This document shows, piece after piece, positions 9,116-17,163 of a DNA stretch of 64,000 nucleotides. Every line of letters begins with the position of its first letter. Within the stretch, counting starts at the first letter, position 1. The notes below the pieces were generated by a model. The model was not told the origin of the DNA. It did not search any database and saw only the letters and a program-made list of their open reading frames with translations. Origin of the DNA: Brevibacillus reuszeri. GTDB lineage: Bacteria > Bacillota > Bacilli > Brevibacillales > Brevibacillaceae. A program made the position numbers and the translations under genes. The stretch is taken from the NCBI RefSeq assembly GCF_002897295.1, contig NZ_BEXF01000003.1, positions 124,001 through 188,000 of the forward strand, written 5' to 3'.

Positions 9116-10189
9116 TCATTTTTTCATCACGCGCAAATACAACTCTTCCAATTTAGCCCGCTGCTTGTTGATATCGTGGTTTTTTTCCACTTTCTCTCTC
9201 GCGCGTGAGACGATTTCTGCCCATTCATTTCGCTGCGACAGAACGTGGGTGATCATCTTCGCCAATTTTGTAGGAGAACGCTCTGGTACAAGGTATCCTG
9301 TCTGCTTGTTTTCCACCAATTCTGGAATACCTGAATGATAGGTAGAAATGACTGGACGTCCAGACGCCATCGCTTCCATTAACACATTGGGAATCCCTTC
9401 TTGATCGCCATTTCGCGCTGTCTTGCAAGCGATGACAAACAGATGACATCTCGCCAGCTCGTGCTGCACTTCTCGATGTGGCAAAGCCCCCTTAAAGACA
9501 ACCCGTTTGCCCAAGCTATATTTTTTCACCAGTCGCTTCAGCTTTTTTTTCTGATCTCCCTCACCGACGATGATCAGCTTGGCTCCCGGATGTGACTTAT
9601 GAACCCGTGAGAACGCCTTGATTAAGGTGTCCATCCCTTTTTTCTCAGTCAGCCTGCCAACACTCAGCAGTCGGAATTCGCCGTTCTCAACGGGCTGCGC
9701 GGGCAGCATCGGGAATTTTCGCAAATCAATCCCCGAACGAACAAGCGTAATTTTTCTCGCTGGGCATCCTAAACGAATGAGCCGTTTTTTCATGTGGTTA
9801 CTTACAACTGTAAAAGCTTTTCCCCGTCGAAAAAGACGTTTCAAAGCCCGTCGGTACACAGGATTTTCCCTGACCCTTTTGGTCGCATCAAACCCGTGGA
9901 AGGACGTAATCAAGGGCAGCTTCGTTTTTCTTGCATACGGCAGCAATTCCAAGCCAGCCGGCCCAAAACGGGCGTGCAGGCATTTTATTTTTTTTCGTCT
10001 CAACCATGTGGAGAGGCCGGTCATACGCTTGCGCACATAGACCGGCGAGTATGGAAACTGTTTTCGATTAAATGGTCGTTGTCTCGTCAAGACCATCGTT
10101 TTGACCTGACGATGTCCAATCAATTGCTCATAAATAAAGGTTTCGCTCTTAGGGAGAAACTTTCTTCGATAAACGAGGACCCGATGCAT
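9116..10189 (-). CDS. Glycosyltransferase family 4
   Basis: 357 residues with GT-B fold features. The N-terminus reads HRVLVYRRKFLPKSETFIYEQL, the pattern seen in transferases of colanic-acid type. The C-terminal donor-binding part has VGRLTEKKGMDTLI and an E-x7-E motif in QEGIPNVLMEAMASGRPV. The ribosome binding site AGGAGG precedes the ATG. It is very basic. It sits between the epimerase and UDP-glucose dehydrogenase genes, so it probably adds a sugar to the polymer whose precursors those genes make. Donor and acceptor are unknown. Confidence 0.88.
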   Translation of the reverse strand: MHRVLVYRRKFLPKSETFIYEQLIGHRQVKTMVLTRQRPFNRKQFPYSPVYVRKRMTGLSTWLRRKKIKCLHARFGPAGLELLPYARKTKLPLITSFHGFDATKRVRENPVYRRALKRLFRRGKAFTVVSNHMKKRLIRLGCPARKITLVRSGIDLRKFPMLPAQPVENGEFRLLSVGRLTEKKGMDTLIKAFSRVHKSHPGAKLIIVGEGDQKKKLKRLVKKYSLGKRVVFKGALPHREVQHELARCHLFVIACKTARNGDQEGIPNVLMEAMASGRPVISTYHSGIPELVENKQTGYLVPERSPTKLAKMITHVLSQRNEWAEIVSRAREKVEKNHDINKQRAKLEELYLRVMKK

Positions 10190-10210
10190 AGGGCTGTCCT
10201 CCTGTATATG

Positions 10211-11164
10211 TCATGGTCCTTTTCTTTGCGAACGCATATCAGCTAACTGTTGGCGTAAACCATCCTCCAATGACACCTTCGGGTGGTATCCCAAACGGCT
10301 TTGTGCCAGAGTGATATCCGCACAAGTGCGCTTCGAATCCCCTGCTGGACCGTTCTGATAAACAATTTGTGGGGTCGTGCTGAGTAACCCACCCATGATA
10401 TTTAATACATCAATGAGCTTTATTTCACGATCACCGCCGACATTGAATATTTCCCCTGGAGCTGCATGCTTGGCAGCCAGCAAGTTTGCCTCTACCGCAT
10501 CAGTCACATAGGTGAAGTCCCTCGTCTGCTGGCCGTCGCCAAATACTGCCACCGGTTCTCCCTTCATCAGTTGGCGGAAAAAACGGTGAAATGCCATATC
10601 AGGCCGCTGCCTTGGGCCGTAGACCGTGAAGTACCTCAGCATCGTAATGGGTAACCCGAATGCTTTCACATAAACCAAGCAAATTTGCTCCATCGCTTCC
10701 TTTGTCATTCCATACGGGGAAACGGGACGAAGCGGTGCGCTCTCATTTGTATAAGAGCCTTGCATCGTTCCGTAGACAGAGGATGAAGAGGAGACGACTA
10801 CTACAGGTGGTTTTGGGAGCTGTAGACATGCCTCCAGTAAAAATTGCGTTGCCAAAATATTGTGGCTGACATAATCGGTAAAAGCCTTACCCCAGCTATT
10901 TCGAACACCTGGTAGGGCGGCTAGATGATAGACAACATCAACTCCATCTAGCCAATCCTTCCAGCGTTGTGCTTGCAGCATAGTCGAGTGAAAGGTAAAG
11001 GCAGGGCGATTCCCGATCTCTGCCAAATTACGAAGCTTCGCAGCCACATCGTAATTGTCCACAAACCCATCAATTCCGATGACTGTTACTCCGTCATTCA
11101 GCAAGCGCTGAGTCAAATGAGACCCGATAAAACCGGCACAACCGGTAACAAGCGCTTTTGTCAT
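10211..11164 (-). CDS. NAD-dependent sugar-nucleotide epimerase/dehydratase
   Basis: 317 residues of the extended SDR family. TGCAGFIGSHL at residues 8-18 is the NAD site, SSSSVYG supplies the catalytic Ser/Thr region, and YGMTK is the catalytic Tyr-x3-Lys. The pattern YFTVYGPRQRPDMAFHRF is typical of UDP-glucuronate or UDP-glucose 4-epimerases. With the UDP-glucose dehydrogenase of the same operon, UDP-galacturonate is a plausible product (inference). The ATG overlaps the stop of the preceding GT2 gene by 4 nt, indicating translational coupling. Confidence 0.9.
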   Translation of the reverse strand: MTKALVTGCAGFIGSHLTQRLLNDGVTVIGIDGFVDNYDVAAKLRNLAEIGNRPAFTFHSTMLQAQRWKDWLDGVDVVYHLAALPGVRNSWGKAFTDYVSHNILATQFLLEACLQLPKPPVVVVSSSSSVYGTMQGSYTNESAPLRPVSPYGMTKEAMEQICLVYVKAFGLPITMLRYFTVYGPRQRPDMAFHRFFRQLMKGEPVAVFGDGQQTRDFTYVTDAVEANLLAAKHAAPGEIFNVGGDREIKLIDVLNIMGGLLSTTPQIVYQNGPAGDSKRTCADITLAQSRLGYHPKVSLEDGLRQQLADMRSQRKGP

Positions 11165-11964
11165 CGACGACGCCGCCTCACTTTCTTCAGCCGTTTGATT
11201 ACCAGATATCCATTTTTATACCCGTAAACTGCTTTGTACTTTTTCCCCCATCGTTTCAAGTAATGCTTGAACGTCTTTTTCCGGAGGTGATTGCGTCTAC
11301 GCTTCATTTTGTTGTCTGTCAGCTGTCCTCGGTGTTTTGTCCGGTTATACAGCTTGCGATTAATATATCGGACTCGGTACTTTTCGATTAAACGCAGGAC
11401 GATTCGTCTGTCCTCCATAATTCTACCTTCGTATTTATCGGACGTATCCCAGCCTCCTACTTCATGCAGGGCAGCTACCCGGTAGCAACGAGGAGCGACC
11501 ATCCAGCGGTTGTACTTTAAAAACTGATATTTGTTGCGGAAATGTTTGTGTTTGACCAGAAACGGGTTGTAATACCTCCCCCGCTTTACGCGCCAAATTT
11601 TTATGTTTCCGTAAAACAGTGCCGTGCTTTTTTTGCTCTTCTTAATGTACTTCTTCAAAATCGCCAAGGTTCGCTTTGGCAACCAATCATCGGAATCGAG
11701 CTGTACGAGGTAGGGTGTATCCACCATGGACAGTGCTTGGTTCATCACTTTGGATATCCCTGAATTTTTCTCCATGCGATAGTACATGATGTTTGGATGA
11801 TAGAGATACTTTTCTACCTTTTGCCTTGTTCTGTCCGTCGATGCATCATCCATGATCAACAGCTTCCAGTCCTTTGAGGTTTGCTTCAGGACACTTCTGA
11901 TTGCTTTGCGGATGAATGAAGCACGATTATAGGTTGGGATAACAACAGTAAAGGTCGGAATCAT
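11161..11964 (-). CDS. Glycosyltransferase family 2
   Basis: 267 residues with GT-A fold. It begins with FTVVIPTYNRASFIRKAI and has the nucleotide-binding DDAS and metal-binding DSDDW motifs near residues 55 and 92. The C-terminal 100 residues are extremely rich in Arg, Lys and Tyr. It overlaps the downstream epimerase start and the upstream pyrophosphorylase stop by 4 nt each. Acceptor and sugar are unknown. Confidence 0.88.
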   Translation of the reverse strand: MIPTFTVVIPTYNRASFIRKAIRSVLKQTSKDWKLLIMDDASTDRTRQKVEKYLYHPNIMYYRMEKNSGISKVMNQALSMVDTPYLVQLDSDDWLPKRTLAILKKYIKKSKKSTALFYGNIKIWRVKRGRYYNPFLVKHKHFRNKYQFLKYNRWMVAPRCYRVAALHEVGGWDTSDKYEGRIMEDRRIVLRLIEKYRVRYINRKLYNRTKHRGQLTDNKMKRRRNHLRKKTFKHYLKRWGKKYKAVYGYKNGYLVIKRLKKVRRRRR

Positions 11965-13007
11965 AGCTCCTCCCTCTTCACAGCCGGAATGCGAATCGAT
12001 GATTTGTCACTCAAAATGAACACGCCGCTGCTATCAGTAGAATGACCCTCTAAATTGGAGGAACGGCCGAATACACTATCGGTCAATTTCCAGGTGACGT
12101 CCTGCAACGAGCTGTTTTCAAGAAGAATGCTATTCTCAATATGTGTACAATTTTTGAGATGAACACCATCTTGAATGGAAACAAATGGGCCTAAACGGCA
12201 ATTTTCAATTTTGCATCCTTTCCCGATTAATACCGGGCCGACAATTTCACAATTGACTACACTGGTTTCATCGCCAACCTGATGAGTGACACCCAAATCC
12301 CGTGTCAGTACCCACCGGTTAGCCTCCAGCCAACGATCTATGGTTCCCACATCCGAATACTTGCCACTTGTAACGGCATGAGCAATATGAAAACCGCGAT
12401 CAATCAAAGACTGAATCGCATCCGTGATCTCATATTCACCACGGCTGGATGGCTGGAGTGTAGCAATCGACTCAAAAATGGATTTGGTAAACAGGTATGC
12501 GCCAATTACCGCCAGATTGCTCTTCGGCTGACGGGGTTTTTCCTCTACTGAGACCAGACGCCCTTCCTGTACTTCGGCGATCCCATAATCCTGTGGTCTC
12601 TCCACTTCACTTAGCATCACAACACCGTCTGAATTTTCTTCGGAAAACGCACGCTTCAGCCCGTGCAGCGAATCCATCAACAAGTTATCACCAAGTAACA
12701 AGATAAACGGTTCGTCTTGCAAGAACGGTTGCGCTAATTGGACGGCATGAGCTATTCCCAGCGGTTCCTCCTGCTCTATAAACGTAATGGCAGCCCCGAA
12801 TTGACTACCATCACCTACGAACGGAGGAATCTGCACTTGAGAAGGGTGAATGACGATCCCGATGTCATGGACACCCACTTCACGCAATTTGCGGATGCAA
12901 TAGTGTAATACCGGATGATTGGCCACAGGGAGGAGGGTTTTCGGTTGCGAATAGGAGAAGGGGTGCAGTCGCGTACCACGTCCAGCACACAAGATTAACC
13001 CTTTCAC
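11961..13007 (-). CDS. Sugar-1-phosphate nucleotidyltransferase
   Basis: 348 residues from a GTG at 13007 with GGGGAGTG upstream; the family motif LILCAGRGTRLHPFSYSQPK follows directly, so this start fits better than one 26 codons earlier. The catalytic domain spans about residues 1-235. The rest is a left-handed beta-helix (hexapeptide-like repeats such as GPVLIGKGCKIENCRLGPFV). It should make NDP-glucose or a related activated sugar from the sugar-1-phosphate and NTP. It is third in the operon. Confidence 0.9.
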   Translation of the reverse strand: MKGLILCAGRGTRLHPFSYSQPKTLLPVANHPVLHYCIRKLREVGVHDIGIVIHPSQVQIPPFVGDGSQFGAAITFIEQEEPLGIAHAVQLAQPFLQDEPFILLLGDNLLMDSLHGLKRAFSEENSDGVVMLSEVERPQDYGIAEVQEGRLVSVEEKPRQPKSNLAVIGAYLFTKSIFESIATLQPSSRGEYEITDAIQSLIDRGFHIAHAVTSGKYSDVGTIDRWLEANRWVLTRDLGVTHQVGDETSVVNCEIVGPVLIGKGCKIENCRLGPFVSIQDGVHLKNCTHIENSILLENSSLQDVTWKLTDSVFGRSSNLEGHSTDSSGVFILSDKSSIRIPAVKREEL

Positions 13008-13042
13008 AAGTATCACTCCCCAGTTATGCTCTGCGATACTTA

Positions 13043-13051
13043 TAAGGTATG
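13043..13051 (-). promoter_or_regulatory. Sigma-K-like -10 element inside the glycan operon
   Basis: On the minus strand CATACCTTA matches the sigma-K -10 consensus CATANNNTA exactly, 36 nt before the GTG of the nucleotidyltransferase. No AC pair is found at the standard 16-17 nt upstream, so this is weaker than the element before 14720. Confidence 0.35.
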
Positions 13052-13129
13052 CGTACCTTGGTTTCTGGACAGGGCAGACGTCCACACAGAAGTAAGAAAG
13101 GGCAACAACCTATAGGCCGATAGTGTTTC

Positions 13130-14308
13130 TCAACCGATTTTTTGAAGTGGCTGTTTTCCCAGATCTCGTTTTTCTATAGCATTTTCAAATACTTTTAGAT
13201 ACCCTTGTGCTGTAGCGTACCAGGAAAAATGTCTCGCTCGCATCAGTGCCTGTTTTCCCATTTCCGTGCGAATATGGGGAGCGCTCCATAATAACTCCCA
13301 AATGATTGGCAGTTCTTTGTTCCACTCTTTAGGAGGAATTAAGAAGCCGCTTCCCTGATGGGTCACAACCTCTTTGATCCCGCCACGTGGCGTGGAAATA
13401 ACGGGCTTACCAGATGCCATGGCTTCCAGATTCACTCGGCAAAAAGCTTCTTTCCAAACCGAAGGAGTCGCAACGATATCCCCGATCTGGTAGTAGAGTG
13501 GCATTTTTGCACTGGGGACAAAATTGACGAACTTTACTTTGTCACCCAATGGTTTGGCCAGCTTCTTCAGTTCTTTCACATATGGGTTTAACCGATTGCT
13601 CCCGTATCCTGTACCACCGACAATGACTAGACGGGCCAATGGATCTTTTTCACTAACCTGCCGGAAAGCTTTTAGAAGGACATGCACTCCTTTTCCGCGC
13701 ATGAGTCTCCCAGCGTAAAAGAGAACACGATCCTCTGCCTTGAGACCGATTTGCTTGCGCAGCTTTTTGATCGAATAGTGCTGCTTTGCTACTTGATACG
13801 GAGAGACATCGACCCCGAGATGAACCGCATGAATTTTGTGTGCAGGAATACGGCTTGCTTTCATAAAATGCTGCCGCAAAAATTCGCTGTTAGTGAAAAA
13901 GCCTGACGCCTGACGCACAACCTTTTTCATCTTTTCCTTGCTAATAATCGCGGTAGAGCCATATACATGTGAATGCATGTTGACGAACACAGGGATTTTT
14001 GGAAAATGACGCTTGAGTGCAAGCACATAAGTCGGTCTGTTCTCTACAAGAATGACATCTGGCTTGTGCTTGCGAATATGCTTGATAATTTTTTGCAAAT
14101 ACGGGGTCGGTCCATTATACGCATATCGAATAAACTCGCGATTTTCTTCCACAGAGGATTTTGGATAAGTGGCGCACTTGCGGGTATAGATCGTCACCTG
14201 ATGCTCGGGATCAATCATTTTGGTCACTTCGTCAATATCATGCTCCACCGAGCTGCCTTTGACGGGTGGCACCGAGAATGGCCCGGGACTAATTATGGCG
14301 ATGTTCAT
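13130..14308 (-). CDS. Glycosyltransferase family 4
   Basis: 392 residues. The N-terminus MNIAIISPGPFSVPPVKGSS and the donor-site segments FYAGRLMRGKGVHVLLKAF and EAFCRVNLEAMASGKPV (E-x7-E) identify a GT-B retaining transferase. The N-terminal half resembles spore-coat and cell-surface transferases such as CotSA, but that is only a family-level impression. Its start lies inside the 3' end of the coiled-coil gene with a 20-nt overlap, so the two are probably translated together. Confidence 0.88.
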   Translation of the reverse strand: MNIAIISPGPFSVPPVKGSSVEHDIDEVTKMIDPEHQVTIYTRKCATYPKSSVEENREFIRYAYNGPTPYLQKIIKHIRKHKPDVILVENRPTYVLALKRHFPKIPVFVNMHSHVYGSTAIISKEKMKKVVRQASGFFTNSEFLRQHFMKASRIPAHKIHAVHLGVDVSPYQVAKQHYSIKKLRKQIGLKAEDRVLFYAGRLMRGKGVHVLLKAFRQVSEKDPLARLVIVGGTGYGSNRLNPYVKELKKLAKPLGDKVKFVNFVPSAKMPLYYQIGDIVATPSVWKEAFCRVNLEAMASGKPVISTPRGGIKEVVTHQGSGFLIPPKEWNKELPIIWELLWSAPHIRTEMGKQALMRARHFSWYATAQGYLKVFENAIEKRDLGKQPLQKIG

Positions 14309-14720
14309 TCCGCTCGATCTCCCACTCCTTTTTCAGGGAAAGGACCACCTGATAGAGGTATTGCATTTCTTTTTTTTGACTCTCCTCCGCTTCCTTCCAC
14401 TTCTTCTCCCATGCCGCGACCGTTTCTTTTAAGGAAGCAACTTCCTGCTCCAAGTTTTGTAGCTCTTCACTTGTCGCTACATCCGTCTCGCGCATGATGA
14501 TCTCGAAGGAAGGCTCTAGCACCAATTCCGCTTTTGTATTGGGAGCTGCTTCCAGCTTGGCTTCTCCCTCCTGTACGGTTACCTTTATCTCTGCTTCTGG
14601 TGGCTTCTCTACTGGCTTCACGATGGAAATACGCTCTACAGCTTCATCGACAGCATAAGTACCAGAGAAGACACCAGGTGTTACCCAGTGAGGTAAATCC
14701 CCTTTTTTTCTTTTTTCCAC
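14289..14720 (-). CDS. Small coiled-coil protein, first gene of the glycan operon
   Basis: 143 residues from GTG at 14720, with AGGAGGGG 8 nt upstream. The N-terminal 25 residues (KGDLPHWVTPGVFSGTYAVD) are uncharged and aromatic, the middle is Glu/Pro/Val rich, and residues about 83-140 form a predicted coiled coil with heptads of Leu, Val and Trp. No signal peptide. I do not recognise the family. Position at the head of the operon under a sigma-K-like promoter suggests a structural or scaffolding role at the spore surface (inference). Confidence 0.7.
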   Translation of the reverse strand: MEKRKKGDLPHWVTPGVFSGTYAVDEAVERISIVKPVEKPPEAEIKVTVQEGEAKLEAAPNTKAELVLEPSFEIIMRETDVATSEELQNLEQEVASLKETVAAWEKKWKEAEESQKKEMQYLYQVVLSLKKEWEIERNEHRHN

Positions 14721-14755
14721 AAGACATTCCCCTCCTGAAACTTGAATCTACGTAA

Positions 14756-14783
14756 TATGGTATGACAGTCGCGGAAAATGGGT
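14756..14783 (-). promoter_or_regulatory. Candidate sigma-K promoter of the glycan operon
   Basis: On the minus strand an AC dinucleotide (14782-14783) is followed by 17 nt and then CATACCATA (14756-14764), a full match to the sigma-K -10 consensus CATANNNTA. It lies 36 nt upstream of the first start codon of the seven-gene operon. No sigma-A pair was evident in this short gap. Confidence 0.5.
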
Positions 14784-14811
14784 ACGTGTACGTGCAAAAC
14801 AGCAGGTACAA

Positions 14812-14848
14812 AAAAACCGCCTTGATTGTCATCAATCAAAGCGGTTGC
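14812..14848 (-). terminator. Intrinsic terminator of dnaD
   Basis: Minus-strand arms AACCGCTTTGATTG and CAATCAAGGCGGTT enclose a 4-nt loop and are followed by seven T. The 5' arm contains the dnaD stop codon. Confidence 0.88.
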
Positions 14849-15531
14849 CGATAATCCTTTGCACTAGATTGTCTACGGAAATTGAGGCTGTACAGGCGCG
14901 CCTGCTCTACACTGGTGATTTGCTGCTTTTGCCACTCCAGCAAGATCCGGTCAATATAACGAATGTGCAGCTTTCCTACAGTCGCGGCTTCTCGGAGTGC
15001 AGTCAAAATCAGCTCCTCCTGATAACCGTCCTGCTCCGTCCACATATGAATACTCTCCAGTTCAAACGGTGACAGTGGACGACCAAATGCTTGTTCAAAG
15101 CGTGAATAAATGGCCACTGGCTCCGCCTCGAGAGATGCAGCTGTTTCCAGATAAGGCTCCAAAAGCGGTTCTACAGCACGCGTATCTGTTTGCTGTTCAC
15201 GCCACGTCTGGTACAGCTTTCGATACAACGGGGTCAAATTGTATTGCTCGTGCCGCATCCCTGTTTGCGGATCAATAAATTCATCAATGCTTAACCAGTC
15301 TTCTTTTAGCAGCTTTTGCAGCGACTGAATCAGTCTCATGCTAGACATGGACATGCGCTCCTCCAGCTCTGTCAGGGTAGGAAAACGATTCCCTTCCTGT
15401 TGAAAAGAGAGCAGTTGGATGAGCAGCATCATTTCGTCATCAGCCAACGACATCCGTTTGTACATTTTGAGTAGTAGATTCGATACGGATGTTGCACCTT
15501 CTTGCAACAATCGCAAAATATGTGAATCCAT
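14836..15531 (-). CDS. dnaD: DnaD-like replication initiation protein
   Basis: 231 residues, as in B. subtilis DnaD. The N-terminal winged-helix domain (about 1-110) includes LSFQQEGNRFPTLTELEERM, and the C-terminal DnaD domain contains FEQAFGRPLSPFELESIHMW and the conserved tail motif YIDRILLEWQKQ. DnaD loads with DnaB and DnaI to recruit the replicative helicase at origins and restarts. The neighbour asnS lies upstream, as in B. subtilis, but nth does not follow: the glycan operon comes next instead. Confidence 0.92.
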   Translation of the reverse strand: MDSHILRLLQEGATSVSNLLLKMYKRMSLADDEMMLLIQLLSFQQEGNRFPTLTELEERMSMSSMRLIQSLQKLLKEDWLSIDEFIDPQTGMRHEQYNLTPLYRKLYQTWREQQTDTRAVEPLLEPYLETAASLEAEPVAIYSRFEQAFGRPLSPFELESIHMWTEQDGYQEELILTALREAATVGKLHIRYIDRILLEWQKQQITSVEQARLYSLNFRRQSSAKDYRQPL

Positions 15532-15597
15532 AAAGCATGTTCACCTCTGAGTTGGAATGGCTAGGAAGTACGATAGTCGCGCTGTACACACAATAGG

Positions 15598-15631
15598 AAC
15601 ACCCTGCTGCCCTATAGCAACAGGGTGTTTC
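15598..15631. other. Hairpin between asnS and dnaD
   Basis: AACACCCTGCTGC and GCAACAGGGTGTT pair around a 6-nt loop with one mismatch. There is no clear T-run on either strand, so it may be a weak terminator or an mRNA processing or stability element rather than a full stop. Confidence 0.5.
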
Positions 15632-15644
15632 GGTTACAAAATCT

Positions 15645-16934
15645 CTACGGATAGAGACGGTTCAGCATGCGTGGGAACGGAATGGTTTCACGAACGTGAT
15701 CCAATCCACAAATCCAGGCAATCGTGCGCTCCAGGCCCAAACCAAAGCCGGAATGCGGAACTGTACCGTATTTGCGAAGATCCAGATACCAACGATAAGC
15801 GTCTTCGGATAGCTCATGCTCTGCAAAGCGCTTTTCCAAAAGCTCTGGGTCATCAATCCGTTGGCTGCCTCCGATGATTTCACCGTATCCTTCCGGTGCG
15901 ATCATGTCTGCACACAACACCACTTCCGGACGCTCAGGATGTGGCTTCATGTAAAATGCCTTGATCTCGGTCGGATAATGCGTGATGAAAACAGGCTTGT
16001 CATAATGCTCAGCGATCATCGTCTCATCTGGTGCACCGAAGTCATCGCCCCACTTGATCTCGCTGCCTTTTTCCTGAAGCAGCTTGATTGCATCATCATA
16101 TGTAATGCGTGGGAACGATCCTGTTACATTTTGCAGTTTGGTTGTATCGCGCTCTAATGTTTTCAGCTCACGCTCACAGTTTTTCAGAACAGACTGCACA
16201 ACATGGGATACAAATGCTTCCTGGATACGGAGGTTTTCTTCGTGATCGACGAAAGCCATCTCCGGCTCAATCATCCAGAATTCAATCAAATGGCGGCGTG
16301 TTTTGGATTTTTCCGCACGGAAAGTTGGTCCAAAAGAATAAACCCGGCCAAGAGCCATTGCTGCCGCTTCCATATAAAGCTGACCAGACTGAGACAAATA
16401 CGCGTCTTCATCAAAATATTTAGTATGGAACAGATTCGTCGTTCCTTCCGCAGAGGTTGGAGTCAGAATCGGTGGGTCCACCTTGTAGAATCCGTTCTCT
16501 TGGAAAAACTCGTACATGGCACGAATAATTTCAGAACGAACAGCCATAACGGCACGTTGACGCGGGGAACGCAGCCACAGATGACGGTGATCCATCAAGA
16601 AATCAACGCCATGCTCTTTCAACGAAATCGGATATTCCTGAGCGATCTGAATGATTTCCACTCCGGTTACAGTGAGTTCAAACCCGCTTGGCGCACGGTC
16701 ATCGGCACGAACTACACCTGTTATGTATAAAGAACTTTCTTGTGTTAATTGGGATGCTTTCTCCCAAACGTCCTCAGCTACTTCTGCCTTCACTACTACC
16801 CCTTGAATGAAGCCGGAGCCATCCCGTAGCTGCAGAAATTGAATCTTACCGCTGCTGCGCTTATTGTATAACCAGCAACCCATACGTACTTCTTGTCCAA
16901 CATGCTGCCCAACCTGGGCAATCGTCGTCAACAT
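15645..16934 (-). CDS. asnS: Asparaginyl-tRNA synthetase
   Basis: 429 residues from ATG 16934, which has TGGAGGGA 8 nt upstream; a start 10 codons earlier lacks a good site. The OB-fold anticodon-binding domain (about 1-110) is followed by the class II catalytic core: motif 2 is in [20 protein letters not shown] and motif 3 in [13 protein letters not shown]. It charges tRNA-Asn with asparagine. The promoter is close to the start and no T-box leader is present. Confidence 0.96.
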   Translation of the reverse strand: MLTTIAQVGQHVGQEVRMGCWLYNKRSSGKIQFLQLRDGSGFIQGVVVKAEVAEDVWEKASQLTQESSLYITGVVRADDRAPSGFELTVTGVEIIQIAQEYPISLKEHGVDFLMDHRHLWLRSPRQRAVMAVRSEIIRAMYEFFQENGFYKVDPPILTPTSAEGTTNLFHTKYFDEDAYLSQSGQLYMEAAAMALGRVYSFGPTFRAEKSKTRRHLIEFWMIEPEMAFVDHEENLRIQEAFVSHVVQSVLKNCERELKTLERDTTKLQNVTGSFPRITYDDAIKLLQEKGSEIKWGDDFGAPDETMIAEHYDKPVFITHYPTEIKAFYMKPHPERPEVVLCADMIAPEGYGEIIGGSQRIDDPELLEKRFAEHELSEDAYRWYLDLRKYGTVPHSGFGLGLERTIAWICGLDHVRETIPFPRMLNRLYP

Positions 16935-16989
16935 CGGATATTCCCTCCATTTACCATGCCACACAAATACAGACTAAGGATACAGAGCA

Positions 16990-17018
16990 ATTATACTATT
17001 GGGTTGTCGCAAATTCAA
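16990..17018 (-). promoter_or_regulatory. Sigma-A promoter of asnS
   Basis: On the minus strand TTGAAT (17013-17018) and TATAAT (16990-16995) are separated by 17 nt. The transcript would start about 50 nt before the asnS ATG. Confidence 0.75.
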
Positions 17019-17065
17019 TGAAAGTCTCGTCATATATAGTTGACCATAACTTAATTATGTTACCT

Positions 17066-17114
17066 AAAAAAGATAAAAAAGGGAGTCCTTCGCTTATTAG
17101 GAAAAGCTCCCTTT
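17066..17114 (-). terminator. Intrinsic terminator of the repeat-protein gene
   Basis: Minus-strand arms AGGGAG and CTCCCT, with an inner TCCT/AGGA pair, are followed by TTTTTTATCTTTTTT. The hairpin lies just after the repeat-protein stop codon and before the asnS promoter. Confidence 0.85.
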
Positions 17115-17163
17115 ATCAAGGCCCGTTTAAAGACTCATATTCTTCTTGCTTCCGCGCAAACAT

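Noticed and set aside
16935..17062. T-box leader before asnS
   Set aside because: The sigma-A promoter lies only about 50 nt upstream of the start, leaving no room for a T-box; no T-box consensus was seen.
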